From the NCBI GenBank assembly GCA_965230415.1, contig CBDDKZ010000005.1:2480001-2544000 (forward strand): a stretch of 64,000 nt of DNA. Direction: 5' to 3'. The position numbers and the translations under genes are program-made. The notes under the pieces are model-generated. The model was not told the origin of the DNA, ran no database searches, and saw only the letters and a list, made by a program, of their open reading frames with translations. Positions 26,531 to 34,491 of the stretch are shown piece by piece (position 1 is the stretch's first letter; each line of letters begins with the position of its first letter). Origin of the DNA: CBDDKZ01 sp965230415. GTDB lineage: Bacteria; Bacteroidota; Bacteroidia; Cytophagales; JAAEPT01.

Positions 26531-26690
26531 GGTTTCCGGTGTGTGCCGGGATTAAAAGGGAATCCGGTGAAAAACCGGAACTATCCCCGTAGCTGTGAGC
26601 TTCGTTAAAGTGCTTTCTTAGTAACCACTGTCATTTGTTAGACGGGAAGGATAAAGCATGTTGAAGTAAGTCAGAAGACCTGCCAGTTGT
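26531..26690 (+). ncRNA. Cobalamin riboswitch
   Basis: The conserved cobalamin-aptamer blocks appear in order: AAAAGGGAATCCGGTGAAAA (26554 on), the CCGGTGAAAAACCGG hairpin, CCCCGTAGCTGTGAGC, a GTAACCACTGT block and the B12 box GTCAGAAGACCTGCC (about 26670-26684). It lies 118 bases before the btuB start. A downstream hairpin region (CTTTC/GAAAG near 26707-26720) probably belongs to the expression platform. Binding of adenosylcobalamin is expected to reduce expression of the operon. Confidence 0.95.
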
Positions 26691-26807
26691 ATTTAAATCA
26701 TTCAGGCTTTCGGAGGAAAGGTCCGGGATGTAGTGCGGATAAATTTCCGTTTTTCTACACACCTATACCAAAATCATCGGAAGCTCATACATTAAAACCT
26801 TAAGGAT

Positions 26808-28748
26808 ATGAGCAAAAAATTGATTTTCGCATGGTGCTTACTACTAACTTTGACAAGCTCCATTGCACAAGACAGTACACAAATAACCAATAATTCAACC
26901 TTATCATTAGATTCACTACGTATCAGCCCGGTAATAGTGACATCTTCAAAAATTCCTTTGGAATCCAGAGAGAGTTCTAAGCCCGTCACCGTAATTAGTC
27001 GTGCGCATTTGGAAGCTAACAAATCCAAAAATTTAGCACAGGTGCTTAATGAACAGGTTGGCATTACAGTCGCAGGGGCAGGAGGAAACCCCGGGCAAAA
27101 CAAAAGCATATTTTTGCGCGGCGCGACTTCAGGATATACGCTAATACTGATAGACGGGATTCCGGTTAATGACCCTTCGGGCATAGGTGGCGCATTTGAT
27201 ATTCGCCTTATTCCAACTAACCAAATCGATCATATAGAGATCCTAAAAGGAAGTCAATCTACATTATATGGTACAGACGCTATTGCTGGTGTAATAAATA
27301 TTATTACTAAGTCAGGGTCAGATAAACTGGTGAATTTCGACGGAACATTCACCTATGGTTCTTTTAATACACGCAGCGGCCAAGCCGATATACACGGTAA
27401 ATTTAAGAAGAATAGCTACCTGCTAAGTTATGGGTTTTTGGACACTGAAGGAATCAGCGAAGCTTATGATGAAATAGACACGCTTGATTTTGACAAAGAC
27501 GGCATGCGCAATCAGAACGTAGCAGCAAAAGTAACTTTTAATCCCTATAATGGTATTCAAATAACACCATTTGTACGTGCCTCTTTTTTTGATGGCGATT
27601 ATGACAATGGCGCATTTGCGGATGGAGACAATAGCTATGAGTCACAAACCTTTCAGATCGGTACAACCGGTCAGTATACTGCAAAAAAGCTGAAAGTAAA
27701 CCTGAATTATAATGAGGTGTTCAGCGAACGAAAATTCATGAGTGCTTTTCCATCCGAGTTCAAAAGTAGAATGCAGAATATAGAAGGTTTTGCAAGTTAT
27801 GATGTCACCAAAAATATTACACTCCTGGGAGGAGCTCTAAATCAAAAGCACATTATGTTCGATACCAATTCGACCATTGTAGATCCTGATATCAATATTT
27901 ATAGCCCCTATGCTTTGTTTATTTACAAAGACAGAGAAGGCTTCAATGTGGAAGGTGGCGCACGTTTAAATGCGCACTCAAAATATGGTAATAATTTGAC
28001 TTTTACTTTTACTCCATCTTATTGGGTCAACGACCAGTTAAAGGTATTTGGGGGTGTTTCAAGTGGGTATAAAGCTCCTACTTTAAGTCAACTATATGGC
28101 CAATGGGGAGCAAATGAAGATCTGAAGCCAGAGGAAAGTTTGAGTATGGAACTGGGTGCTGGGTTTTACCACTCCAATGAGAAGTTGCAAGGCACTGTTT
28201 CGGTATTTAACCGAAGTATTGAAAATGTAATAATATATTATACCGACCCCACTACATTTGCCAGTAGTTATTTGAATAGGGACGAACAAAATGATTATGG
28301 AGTTGAGCTGGAAGCGCGTTATACACCTATGGAAAAATTGGCGGTAAGTGGTGGTTATACCTATGTAAACGGAGAGCTTTCGACTAAAACGGATGGCAAC
28401 GAGGATACATCCTATTATAACCTTATCCGCAGGCCGAAACACAAGTTTTCACTTATTGTTCAGTACAGCCCCATAAAGCATCTTAAAATTGCTGTTGATG
28501 CTCATTTTATTGGCGAGCGGTCCGATCTGTTTTTCTTCTTTGATGAAACAACTTTCTCTTTCAGTTCCCGGGAAGTTAGTTTGGAATCCTATGTGCTGTT
28601 AAACGCTAATATTTCTTATTCCTTCCTCAAAAATAGTATGGAAACCTTTCTAAGTGTTGGAAATATTTTGAATACCGATTATATGGAAATATATGGTTTC
28701 GCAACGAGACCTGTCAATTTTAACCTGGGGCTAAGCTTTAAACTATAA
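26808..28748 (+). CDS. btuB: TonB-dependent vitamin B12/corrinoid receptor
   Basis: A 646-residue outer-membrane receptor: signal peptide (MSKKLIFAWCLLLTLTSSIAQ), a short N-terminal stretch with a TonB-box-like SPVIVTSSK, plug domain (about 45-165: LAQVLNEQVGITVAGAGGNPGQNKSIFLRGATSGYTLILIDGIPVND) and a 22-strand-type barrel ending in an aromatic-hydrophobic terminus (NFNLGLSFKL). The plug has the usual IEILKGSQSTLYGTDAIAGVINIITK motif. Together with the riboswitch immediately upstream, the substrate is a corrinoid, moved into the periplasm with TonB/ExbB/ExbD energy. First gene of an eight-gene operon. A separate BtuCDF ABC importer is not in the window. Confidence 0.93.
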   Translation: MSKKLIFAWCLLLTLTSSIAQDSTQITNNSTLSLDSLRISPVIVTSSKIPLESRESSKPVTVISRAHLEANKSKNLAQVLNEQVGITVAGAGGNPGQNKSIFLRGATSGYTLILIDGIPVNDPSGIGGAFDIRLIPTNQIDHIEILKGSQSTLYGTDAIAGVINIITKSGSDKLVNFDGTFTYGSFNTRSGQADIHGKFKKNSYLLSYGFLDTEGISEAYDEIDTLDFDKDGMRNQNVAAKVTFNPYNGIQITPFVRASFFDGDYDNGAFADGDNSYESQTFQIGTTGQYTAKKLKVNLNYNEVFSERKFMSAFPSEFKSRMQNIEGFASYDVTKNITLLGGALNQKHIMFDTNSTIVDPDINIYSPYALFIYKDREGFNVEGGARLNAHSKYGNNLTFTFTPSYWVNDQLKVFGGVSSGYKAPTLSQLYGQWGANEDLKPEESLSMELGAGFYHSNEKLQGTVSVFNRSIENVIIYYTDPTTFASSYLNRDEQNDYGVELEARYTPMEKLAVSGGYTYVNGELSTKTDGNEDTSYYNLIRRPKHKFSLIVQYSPIKHLKIAVDAHFIGERSDLFFFFDETTFSFSSREVSLESYVLLNANISYSFLKNSMETFLSVGNILNTDYMEIYGFATRPVNFNLGLSFKL

Positions 28749-28777
28749 TAGAGGCAGAGCCCTCTTTTTTCTGACTA

Positions 28778-29449
28778 ATGGCAGATTTAACAGCATTTGT
28801 ATCCTGGAGCGGTGGCAAGGATTCTTGTTTCGCCGCAATGAAAGCTTTGGAAGCTGGTCACGAACTTACTGTTTTGCTGAATATGATGCATGAAGAAGGT
28901 CAGGTTTCCAGATCGCATGCCATTCCAAAGTCCGTCCTTGAAGCGCAAGCCAAGTCCATTGGCATGCCAATAGTAACTTGTTCTTCTACCTGGGGGGCTT
29001 ATGAAGAAAATTATATCAATGCCTTAAAAAAGATTTGGGAGGAGTACAAACCGCCTTACGGAATTTTTGGCGATATTGATATTGTTGCGCATCGAAAGTG
29101 GGAAGAAAAGGTTTGTGAAGCCGCACAAATGACTGCAGTACTTCCTCTGTGGCAAATGGATAGAAGAAAGCTTGTTTTAGAAATGATCGAAGCAGGAATT
29201 AAAGCTGTTATAGTTTCGTGTAATAATAAACTTGGAGCTGATTTTCTGGGAAGAGAGATAAGCCTGGGGCTGGTAGATGATTTAAAAAGGGCAGGGGTGG
29301 ATGAGTGCGGTGAAAATGGCGAGTTTCATACCCTTGTTTTGGATTGCCCCGTGTTTAGTACCGAAATCGCCATCAGGGAATTGGGATGTCATGAACATGG
29401 CGATTATCATTTCTTAGATTTTGAATTAGATGAAAAAAACATGCCCTAA
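28778..29449 (+). CDS. PP-loop ATPase, Dph6/MJ0570-like, copy 1
   Basis: A 223-residue N-type ATP pyrophosphatase: SWSGGKDSCFAAMKALEAG is the SGGKDS PP-loop that grips ATP. Later blocks (YGIFGDIDIVAHRKWEE, VLPLWQMDRRKLVLEMIEAG, VDECGENGEFHTLVLDCPVF) match the family of archaeal MJ0570 and eukaryotic diphthine-ammonia ligase (Dph6), which adenylate a carboxyl group and replace it with an amide. Bacteria lack diphthamide, so here the substrate is more likely linked to B12, for example a corrinoid or its side chain; this rests on context alone. It lies 29 bases after btuB, and its end overlaps the next gene by 20 bases. A paralogue sits three genes on. Confidence 0.85.
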   Translation: MADLTAFVSWSGGKDSCFAAMKALEAGHELTVLLNMMHEEGQVSRSHAIPKSVLEAQAKSIGMPIVTCSSTWGAYEENYINALKKIWEEYKPPYGIFGDIDIVAHRKWEEKVCEAAQMTAVLPLWQMDRRKLVLEMIEAGIKAVIVSCNNKLGADFLGREISLGLVDDLKRAGVDECGENGEFHTLVLDCPVFSTEIAIRELGCHEHGDYHFLDFELDEKNMP

Positions 29450-29798
29450 TTGTAGTAAGGTATTTAATTGTAATACATGTTCCGGTGGAGGGTGCTGGTG
29501 CATGGAACTGCCGGCAATTTTACCCGTGAGCTATGATGAGGGTTGTATGTGCCCTTCTTGTCTCAAAGAAGTTATTATTGAAAAAATTAAAAAATATGTA
29601 AAGGAATTTCAAAAAGACGGGCTGGAAAACGAGGTGTTATTATACGATAGGAATAGGAAATCTTTTATAGAAGGTATCGACTTTTATATTGAAAATGATA
29701 ATACGGTATTGACTGAATGGTACCATTTGAGGAGAGGGAATTGCTGCGGAAATAAGTGTCGGCATTGTCCATATAACCATAAAAATGTGAAAAAATGA
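29430..29798 (+). CDS. Cysteine-rich CWC/DUF5522 protein
   Basis: A 122-residue soluble protein made of two cysteine-rich parts. Residues 1-45 hold a CWC-type motif (CPNCSKVFNCNTCSGGGCWCMELP, then GCMCPSCLKE), and residues ~70-122 match DUF5522 (LLYDRNRKSFIEGIDFYIE, YHLRRGNCCGNKCRHCPYNH). The number and spacing of Cys suggest zinc or an iron-sulfur site. ATG 29430 lies inside the end of the preceding PP-loop gene and its own stop overlaps cobU by 4 bases (ATGA-type), so it is translationally coupled to both. Its job in corrinoid handling is unknown; a metal or corrinoid chaperone is a guess. Confidence 0.8.
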   Translation: MKKTCPNCSKVFNCNTCSGGGCWCMELPAILPVSYDEGCMCPSCLKEVIIEKIKKYVKEFQKDGLENEVLLYDRNRKSFIEGIDFYIENDNTVLTEWYHLRRGNCCGNKCRHCPYNHKNVKK

Positions 29799-30298
29799 TT
29801 TATTATATTTCTGGTGGTGCCCGTTCAGGAAAAAGTAGTTATGCTCAAAAGCTTGCTTTGGAATTGAGTGACAGCCCGGTTTATGTGGCCACAGCACGTA
29901 ATTGGGACGGTGATTTTCAAAAGCGAATTAGTCGTCATCAAAATGACCGGGATGAAAGATGGGTATCGTATGAAGAAGAACTATACCCTTCTCAATTGCC
30001 ACTGGAACACAAGGTTGTTGTAATTGACTGTGTAACATTATGGCTAACAAATTTCTTTGTGGATCATAACCAGGAAATAGAGAAAGTGTTGGAACTATTT
30101 AAGCAAGAGTTTGAGCGTTTAATAAAGGTAAATGCTACATTTATCATTATTTCCAATGAATTAGGTATGGGGGTACATGCGCAAACCGAGTCAGGAAGAA
30201 AGTTCACGGATTTACAGGGCTGGGCCAATCAATTTATAGCAAAAAAGGCAAATGAGGCAATGTTTATGGTGTCAGGCTTACCTTTGAAATTAAAATAA
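29795..30298 (+). CDS. cobU: Adenosylcobinamide kinase / adenosylcobinamide-phosphate guanylyltransferase
   Basis: A 167-residue CobU: YYISGGARSGKSSYAQKLA is the Walker A loop, RISRHQNDRDERWVSYEE contains the catalytic guanylylated His region, and VIDCVTLWLTNFF and ISNELGMGVHAQTESGRKFTDLQGWANQFIA are family motifs. It phosphorylates adenosylcobinamide and then adds GMP to give adenosyl-GDP-cobinamide, the substrate of CobS. Length is normal. It overlaps the preceding gene by 4 bases and lies 4 bases before the second PP-loop ATPase. Confidence 0.95.
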   Translation: MIYYISGGARSGKSSYAQKLALELSDSPVYVATARNWDGDFQKRISRHQNDRDERWVSYEEELYPSQLPLEHKVVVIDCVTLWLTNFFVDHNQEIEKVLELFKQEFERLIKVNATFIIISNELGMGVHAQTESGRKFTDLQGWANQFIAKKANEAMFMVSGLPLKLK

Positions 30299-30302
30299 AG
30301 AT

Positions 30303-31037
30303 ATGACAAAGAGTTATTTTAACTGGAGTGGCGGCAAAGATTCTTCATTGGCATTATATCATGCCATGAAGGACCCAAAGTTGAACATTGAAGCTTTGTT
30401 AACAACAGTTAATAAGACTTATCAACGTATTTCCATGCACGGGGTGCAGGAAGCGCTTTTATTCGAACAACAAAAGCAGATTGGTCTTCCTCTTCATACG
30501 CTTTATTTAAATGACCAGCCAACAATGGCAGAATACGAGGCCAAAATGGCAGCTATGCTGAAATCACTGGTAGGCGACGGTTTTAATAACTCAGTATTTG
30601 GAGATATCTTTCTGGAAGATCTAAAAGAATACAGGGTGCAAAAATTGAAAGAAGTAGGAATAACAGCTTCTTTTCCTATTTGGAAAAGAGATACCAAAGA
30701 GCTTATTCATGAGTTTTTGGATCTTGGCTTCAAAACAATTCTGGTTTGTGTGAAATCTGAATTGTTGGATAAAAGTTTTGCCGGTCGTGTGATCGACAGA
30801 GATTTTTTAAAGGACTTGCCTTCAAATGTTGACCCATGTGGTGAAAACGGAGAGTTTCATACTTACGTTTTTGAAGGGCCAATTTTCAAGAATCCCATTC
30901 CGATTAAAGTCGGAGAAACGATACTTCGCACTTATGAAGCCCCAAAAGTTAAGGACGATACATGCAATGGAACAGCACCCTCAAGCATGGGGTTTTGGTT
31001 TACTGATATTATGTTGGACAAAAATTTAAACGAATGA
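30303..31037 (+). CDS. PP-loop ATPase, Dph6/MJ0570-like, copy 2
   Basis: A 244-residue paralogue of the ATPase at 28778: NWSGGKDSSLALYHAMKD is the PP-loop, and the C-terminal blocks FGDIFLEDLKEYR, SFPIWKRDTKELIHEFLDLGF and VDPCGENGEFHTYVFEGPIFK align with it. It has an additional ~20-residue C-terminal tail (YEAPKVKDDTCNGTAPSSMGFWFTDIMLD). The two copies differ in their middle, so they may act on different substrates or form a heterodimer. The stop overlaps cobT by ATGA. An amidotransfer-type reaction in corrinoid or cofactor assembly is inferred from context only. Confidence 0.85.
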   Translation: MTKSYFNWSGGKDSSLALYHAMKDPKLNIEALLTTVNKTYQRISMHGVQEALLFEQQKQIGLPLHTLYLNDQPTMAEYEAKMAAMLKSLVGDGFNNSVFGDIFLEDLKEYRVQKLKEVGITASFPIWKRDTKELIHEFLDLGFKTILVCVKSELLDKSFAGRVIDRDFLKDLPSNVDPCGENGEFHTYVFEGPIFKNPIPIKVGETILRTYEAPKVKDDTCNGTAPSSMGFWFTDIMLDKNLNE

Positions 31038-32038
31038 TTTCTGGAAAGGAGATCCAAAAAGCTATTGATATCAAAACAAAGCCCATTGGGGCACTGGGGG
31101 ATTTGGAGAAGCTTGCTCAGAAAATTTGCGCCTTACAAAAAACGACTACACCAACATTAATAAATCCACATATGCTTGTGTTTGCTGCTGACCATGGAGC
31201 CGCTGTGGAAGGCATCAGCGCTTACCCTCAAGTGGTGACTCAACAAATGGTGCGCAATTTTGTAGATGGTGGTGCGGCCATAAACGTGTTCACCAGGCAA
31301 CATGATATGAAACTACTTGTTACTGATGCCGGTGTAAATGGAGATATAAGTAACCTTGCACATATTAGACATGAAAAAGTGGCGAACGGTACACGAAACT
31401 ATTTGTATGAACCGGCGATGACCAAAGACGAACTGAAGAGCTGCTTTCGAAGAGCGCGGAAATTGATCGATGAAATTGCTGCTACCGGTTGTAATGTCGT
31501 TGGCTTCGGTGAGATGGGGATCGGTAATACTTCGTCGGCAAGTATCATCCAACATAAGCTCACCGGAATACCGCTGTTCGACTGCGTTGGTTCCGGTACG
31601 GGTTTAATGGGAGAAAGCTTAACTAAGAAATATGAGTTACTCATGCGGGCTTGTCAACGGTCCGGTGCTAGCTCTCCGTTAAATGTGCTTCAGGAATGGG
31701 GTGGTTTTGAAATAGCCATGATGGTAGCAGGGATGTTCCGCGCTTTTGAAAAAAAAATGCTCATAATCGTCGATGGGTTTATCTCCAGTGCCGCATTCCT
31801 GGTGGCAATTGCTATAGAACAACCAATTATTAAAGCAACAATATTTAGCCACTTGTCAAATGAAAACGGACATAAACACCTACTTTCATTTTTTGGAGAG
31901 CAGCCCTTGCTAAAACTCAACTTGTGTTTGGGTGAAGGAACAGGATGTGCGCTGGCCTATCCTCTTATAAAAAGTGCGGTGGCTTTTATGAACGAAATGG
32001 CTACCTTTGAATCGGCAGGTGTTAACAATCGGGAATAG
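31034..32038 (+). CDS. cobT: Nicotinate-nucleotide--dimethylbenzimidazole phosphoribosyltransferase
   Basis: A 334-residue CobT: it transfers the phosphoribosyl group of nicotinate mononucleotide to a lower-ligand base such as 5,6-dimethylbenzimidazole, giving alpha-ribazole phosphate. Family motifs are VFAADHGAAVEGISAYP, GFGEMGIGNTSSASI and the near-C-terminal LCLGEGTGCALAYPL, whose Glu corresponds to the catalytic base of Salmonella CobT. Start ATG 31034 overlaps the preceding stop. Position between cobU and cobS completes the nucleotide loop set. Confidence 0.95.
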   Translation: MISGKEIQKAIDIKTKPIGALGDLEKLAQKICALQKTTTPTLINPHMLVFAADHGAAVEGISAYPQVVTQQMVRNFVDGGAAINVFTRQHDMKLLVTDAGVNGDISNLAHIRHEKVANGTRNYLYEPAMTKDELKSCFRRARKLIDEIAATGCNVVGFGEMGIGNTSSASIIQHKLTGIPLFDCVGSGTGLMGESLTKKYELLMRACQRSGASSPLNVLQEWGGFEIAMMVAGMFRAFEKKMLIIVDGFISSAAFLVAIAIEQPIIKATIFSHLSNENGHKHLLSFFGEQPLLKLNLCLGEGTGCALAYPLIKSAVAFMNEMATFESAGVNNRE

Positions 32039-32039
32039 C

Positions 32040-32834
32040 ATGAGAAAACACCTGGCACCTTTCTTCACCGCACTCATGTTTTATACACGCATTCCTTGTC
32101 CGAAATGGGTAAGGCATGACGATGATATGATTCAGCGTTCTACCATTTATTTTCCAATAATCGGATACATTGTCGGTGCCCTAAGTGCCATCATCTTGCT
32201 GGCTTTTCAGTACATCTTCCCACCTTTATTAGCTGTTATTTTTTCTGTTGTAGCTTCTGTACTTGCAACCGGTGCTTTTCATGAAGACGGTTTTGCCGAT
32301 ATGTGTGATGGATTTGGAGGCGGTTGGACGAAAGAAAAAATTCTCAGCATCATGAAAGATAGCCGACTGGGAACATTTGGTATGACAGGCCTCGTTTTGT
32401 TACTTTCTACAAAGATTTACACCGTCTATTGTCTGGTCATTGTGCTTGATAAAACTTCCATTTTACTTACTTTGATAAGTGCCCACGCCATAAGCCGATC
32501 CATTGCGGCAAGCACTATATTTACACACCCTTACGCACGGGAAAGCCTCGATAGTAAAGCTAAACCGGTATCCAAAGGGATTAATGTCAGTCAATTACTA
32601 CTGGTAATAGTTGGCGGTCTCTTTCCTTTGAGCATATTATATATTATAAGCCCTTCTTATTGGCTCACAGGTATTCCCGTCATATTATATGTTGTGAAAA
32701 TCTTCCTTACAAGATTTTATGTGAAATGGATAGGCGGTTACACCGGTGATTGTCTTGGAGCCACTCAACAAATAGCTGAAGTGGTTTTTTATTTACTCGT
32801 ATACTTGATTTTCAATGGCCATTTTCTTGATTAG
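32040..32834 (+). CDS. cobS: Adenosylcobinamide-GDP ribazoletransferase (cobalamin synthase)
   Basis: ATG 32040 is chosen over the TTG at 32007, which lies inside cobT; it starts one base after the cobT stop and gives MRKHLAPFFTALMFYTRIPCP, typical of CobS. The 264-residue protein has about six membrane helices and the conserved acidic motif FHEDGFADMCDGFGGGW, plus DSRLGTFG and the late GGYTGDCLGATQQ. It joins alpha-ribazole phosphate to adenosyl-GDP-cobinamide in the inner membrane. Its end overlaps the phosphatase gene by 20 bases. Confidence 0.93.
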   Translation: MRKHLAPFFTALMFYTRIPCPKWVRHDDDMIQRSTIYFPIIGYIVGALSAIILLAFQYIFPPLLAVIFSVVASVLATGAFHEDGFADMCDGFGGGWTKEKILSIMKDSRLGTFGMTGLVLLLSTKIYTVYCLVIVLDKTSILLTLISAHAISRSIAASTIFTHPYARESLDSKAKPVSKGINVSQLLLVIVGGLFPLSILYIISPSYWLTGIPVILYVVKIFLTRFYVKWIGGYTGDCLGATQQIAEVVFYLLVYLIFNGHFLD

Positions 32835-33348
32835 ACATACCCGGGTTAATGTTTCAAAGGGGGTGTGTTATGGGCAGGCAGACGTGGAACTTGCACCTGA
32901 CAATATCACTGATTTTGAGCAAATAAAAGAAAATATTCCTTTAGGTGATCATGTGGAGTATTTTTCAAGTCCCTTGAAGCGATGTGCGCTCTTAGCGCAG
33001 TATTTTTCCAATCAAGTATGCTACAGTGATGATCTGAAAGAGTTGAATTTCGGTTCATGGGAATTAAAAAAATGGGAAAGTATTCCGGAGTCAGAGCTAA
33101 ATACCTGGATGAACGACTATATTAATACTGCACCGCCCGGCGGGGAGAAGATGGCCGATATGATAAGAAGGGTGCAACGCTTTATGTCAGGGATTAATAA
33201 TAGCGATTCTCATAAAGTCATTGTTACTCACGCCGGTGTGTGTAAAATAGTACTGGGGATGCATCATCAAAGGCCTGTTAAAGACTGGATGGATATTAGT
33301 GTAGATTTTGGAGAGGTAATTCGATTAAATGAGCCCGATTTTGCTTGA
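32815..33348 (+). CDS. cobC: Histidine phosphatase, alpha-ribazole-5'-phosphate phosphatase-like
   Basis: A 177-residue member of the phosphoglycerate mutase-like histidine phosphatases: FLIRHTRVNVSKGVCYGQAD holds the RHT catalytic His (family RHG/RHT), followed by SSPLKRC, LNFGSWE and VTHAGVCKIVLG with the second catalytic His. In this operon the role is removal of the 5' phosphate from cobalamin-5'-phosphate or alpha-ribazole phosphate as the last step. It is translationally coupled to cobS and ends the B12 operon; no clear terminator follows. Confidence 0.85.
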   Translation: MAIFLIRHTRVNVSKGVCYGQADVELAPDNITDFEQIKENIPLGDHVEYFSSPLKRCALLAQYFSNQVCYSDDLKELNFGSWELKKWESIPESELNTWMNDYINTAPPGGEKMADMIRRVQRFMSGINNSDSHKVIVTHAGVCKIVLGMHHQRPVKDWMDISVDFGEVIRLNEPDFA

Positions 33349-33464
33349 TAATTAAACTGATTCTTGATAATTGCCAGCGTTGAAATAGGGGGATGATTAT
33401 TTGCAGCGTATAGGTAATATTCCTATTTTCGGATTCCAGAATTGTTACCCAACAATTTCAGACC

Positions 33465-33962
33465 ATGAATGGGACCCTAATACGCGTTACTAACGGTGAT
33501 TTACTTTCTTTTTTGGAAACTCCTGAGCTTTTGGAGCACCATATCGATGAACGCTATTTGTCGATCTCAGAATGGCGACTCGCATTAGACGATTATTGGG
33601 ATGGCATTCAATATATCTTAACAGGTAGAAATTACAATCAAGTACAGGACGATCCGGGTCCCATTGAAAGGGCATTGCTAAGTCTGCAATTTGTGGATAT
33701 ATACCAAAATTTTGGTTACGGACCGGCACATTTTCTAAGCCCTGATCAGGTAGTGGAATCATCAAATCACCTGGAGCGCATATCTGTTCAGGAATTGCAA
33801 CTTAAAATTAGTGGTATAGAATTAAATATGCAGGGCGTATATCCCGGAAATTGGGAAGATGAAGGACGTATAGAAGAATTGTTAAGACTCTTTAAGCGTA
33901 TGAAAAAATTCTTTCAATTTGCAGCATTCAATCAAGATGCTTTAATCACTTACCTTCATTGA
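33465..33962 (+). CDS. DUF1877 (YfbM-like) family protein
   Basis: A 165-residue soluble protein with the DUF1877 order of motifs: LIRVTNGDLLSFLE at the start, ALDDYWDGIQYILTG, FGYGPAHFLSPDQVVE and a C-terminal WEDEGRIEELLRLFKRMKKFFQFAAFNQDALITYL. Members such as E. coli YfbM have no established function. Its last 17 bases overlap the convergent minus-strand gene tail to tail. Confidence 0.85.
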   Translation: MNGTLIRVTNGDLLSFLETPELLEHHIDERYLSISEWRLALDDYWDGIQYILTGRNYNQVQDDPGPIERALLSLQFVDIYQNFGYGPAHFLSPDQVVESSNHLERISVQELQLKISGIELNMQGVYPGNWEDEGRIEELLRLFKRMKKFFQFAAFNQDALITYLH

Positions 33963-34488
33963 GCTTATCGTGTTTCGAATAAGTTATTTGCAGTGAATCC
34001 AATCGGTGATAACACTCTATGAAGTTAATGGAGTCAATGATCAAATCATGTTTTTGCGCATATTTTCGAAGTTCCGCATCCACCGTTGAAGCTACCATCT
34101 CGGCTTTTTGAGCGCCGCTAATTCCTTCTTCAATAACAAAAGTCTTTGTTTTAAATTCCGGACTTAAATTAATTTTGGTGTCAGGAACATGTATTCCTAT
34201 AAATGCCTCCACTTCTTTGTTGTCCTTGGTGAAGTCATTAAAATAAAATGCACAAGTTGGGTAGCTGTACCCTTTTGCATTCTTGAGAGAATCGACATAG
34301 TCGAATAAGGCGCCAAACTCCTTACGGTCTACTCTGCCCTTGTAATGTTTTCCATGAATATGGTACGTTTGTTGTTCTACAATTTCAATATGCACTTCGT
34401 TAAATCCACCCTTTCGATACTTGCCAAAATAGTATAAGAATGCAATGAGCATTACTATAATAATACCAATCAGTGCTTTTTTGTTCAT
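33946..34488 (-). CDS. Membrane-anchored protein of unknown function, GyrI-like resemblance (180 aa)
   Basis: One N-terminal membrane segment (MNKKALIGIIIVMLIAFLYYFGKY) anchors a soluble domain of about 155 residues outside the cytoplasm. The stretch YPTCAFYFNDFTKDNKEVEAFIGIHVPD resembles the pleated sheet of GyrI-like/SOUL-type ligand-binding domains, but the match is weak. It begins 3 bases after the ABC exporter gene, and truA lies upstream, so all three look co-transcribed. Confidence 0.6.
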   Translation of the reverse strand: MNKKALIGIIIVMLIAFLYYFGKYRKGGFNEVHIEIVEQQTYHIHGKHYKGRVDRKEFGALFDYVDSLKNAKGYSYPTCAFYFNDFTKDNKEVEAFIGIHVPDTKINLSPEFKTKTFVIEEGISGAQKAEMVASTVDAELRKYAQKHDLIIDSINFIECYHRLDSLQITYSKHDKLNEGK

Positions 34489-34491
34489 GAC

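Noticed and set aside
26700..26740. GGAGGAAAGGTCCGGG block resembling the 5' conserved part of RNase P RNA
   Set aside because: Only one short block fits, with an inserted G; no other RNase P conserved segments follow, and it lies in the B12 riboswitch leader, where it can be explained as a hairpin.
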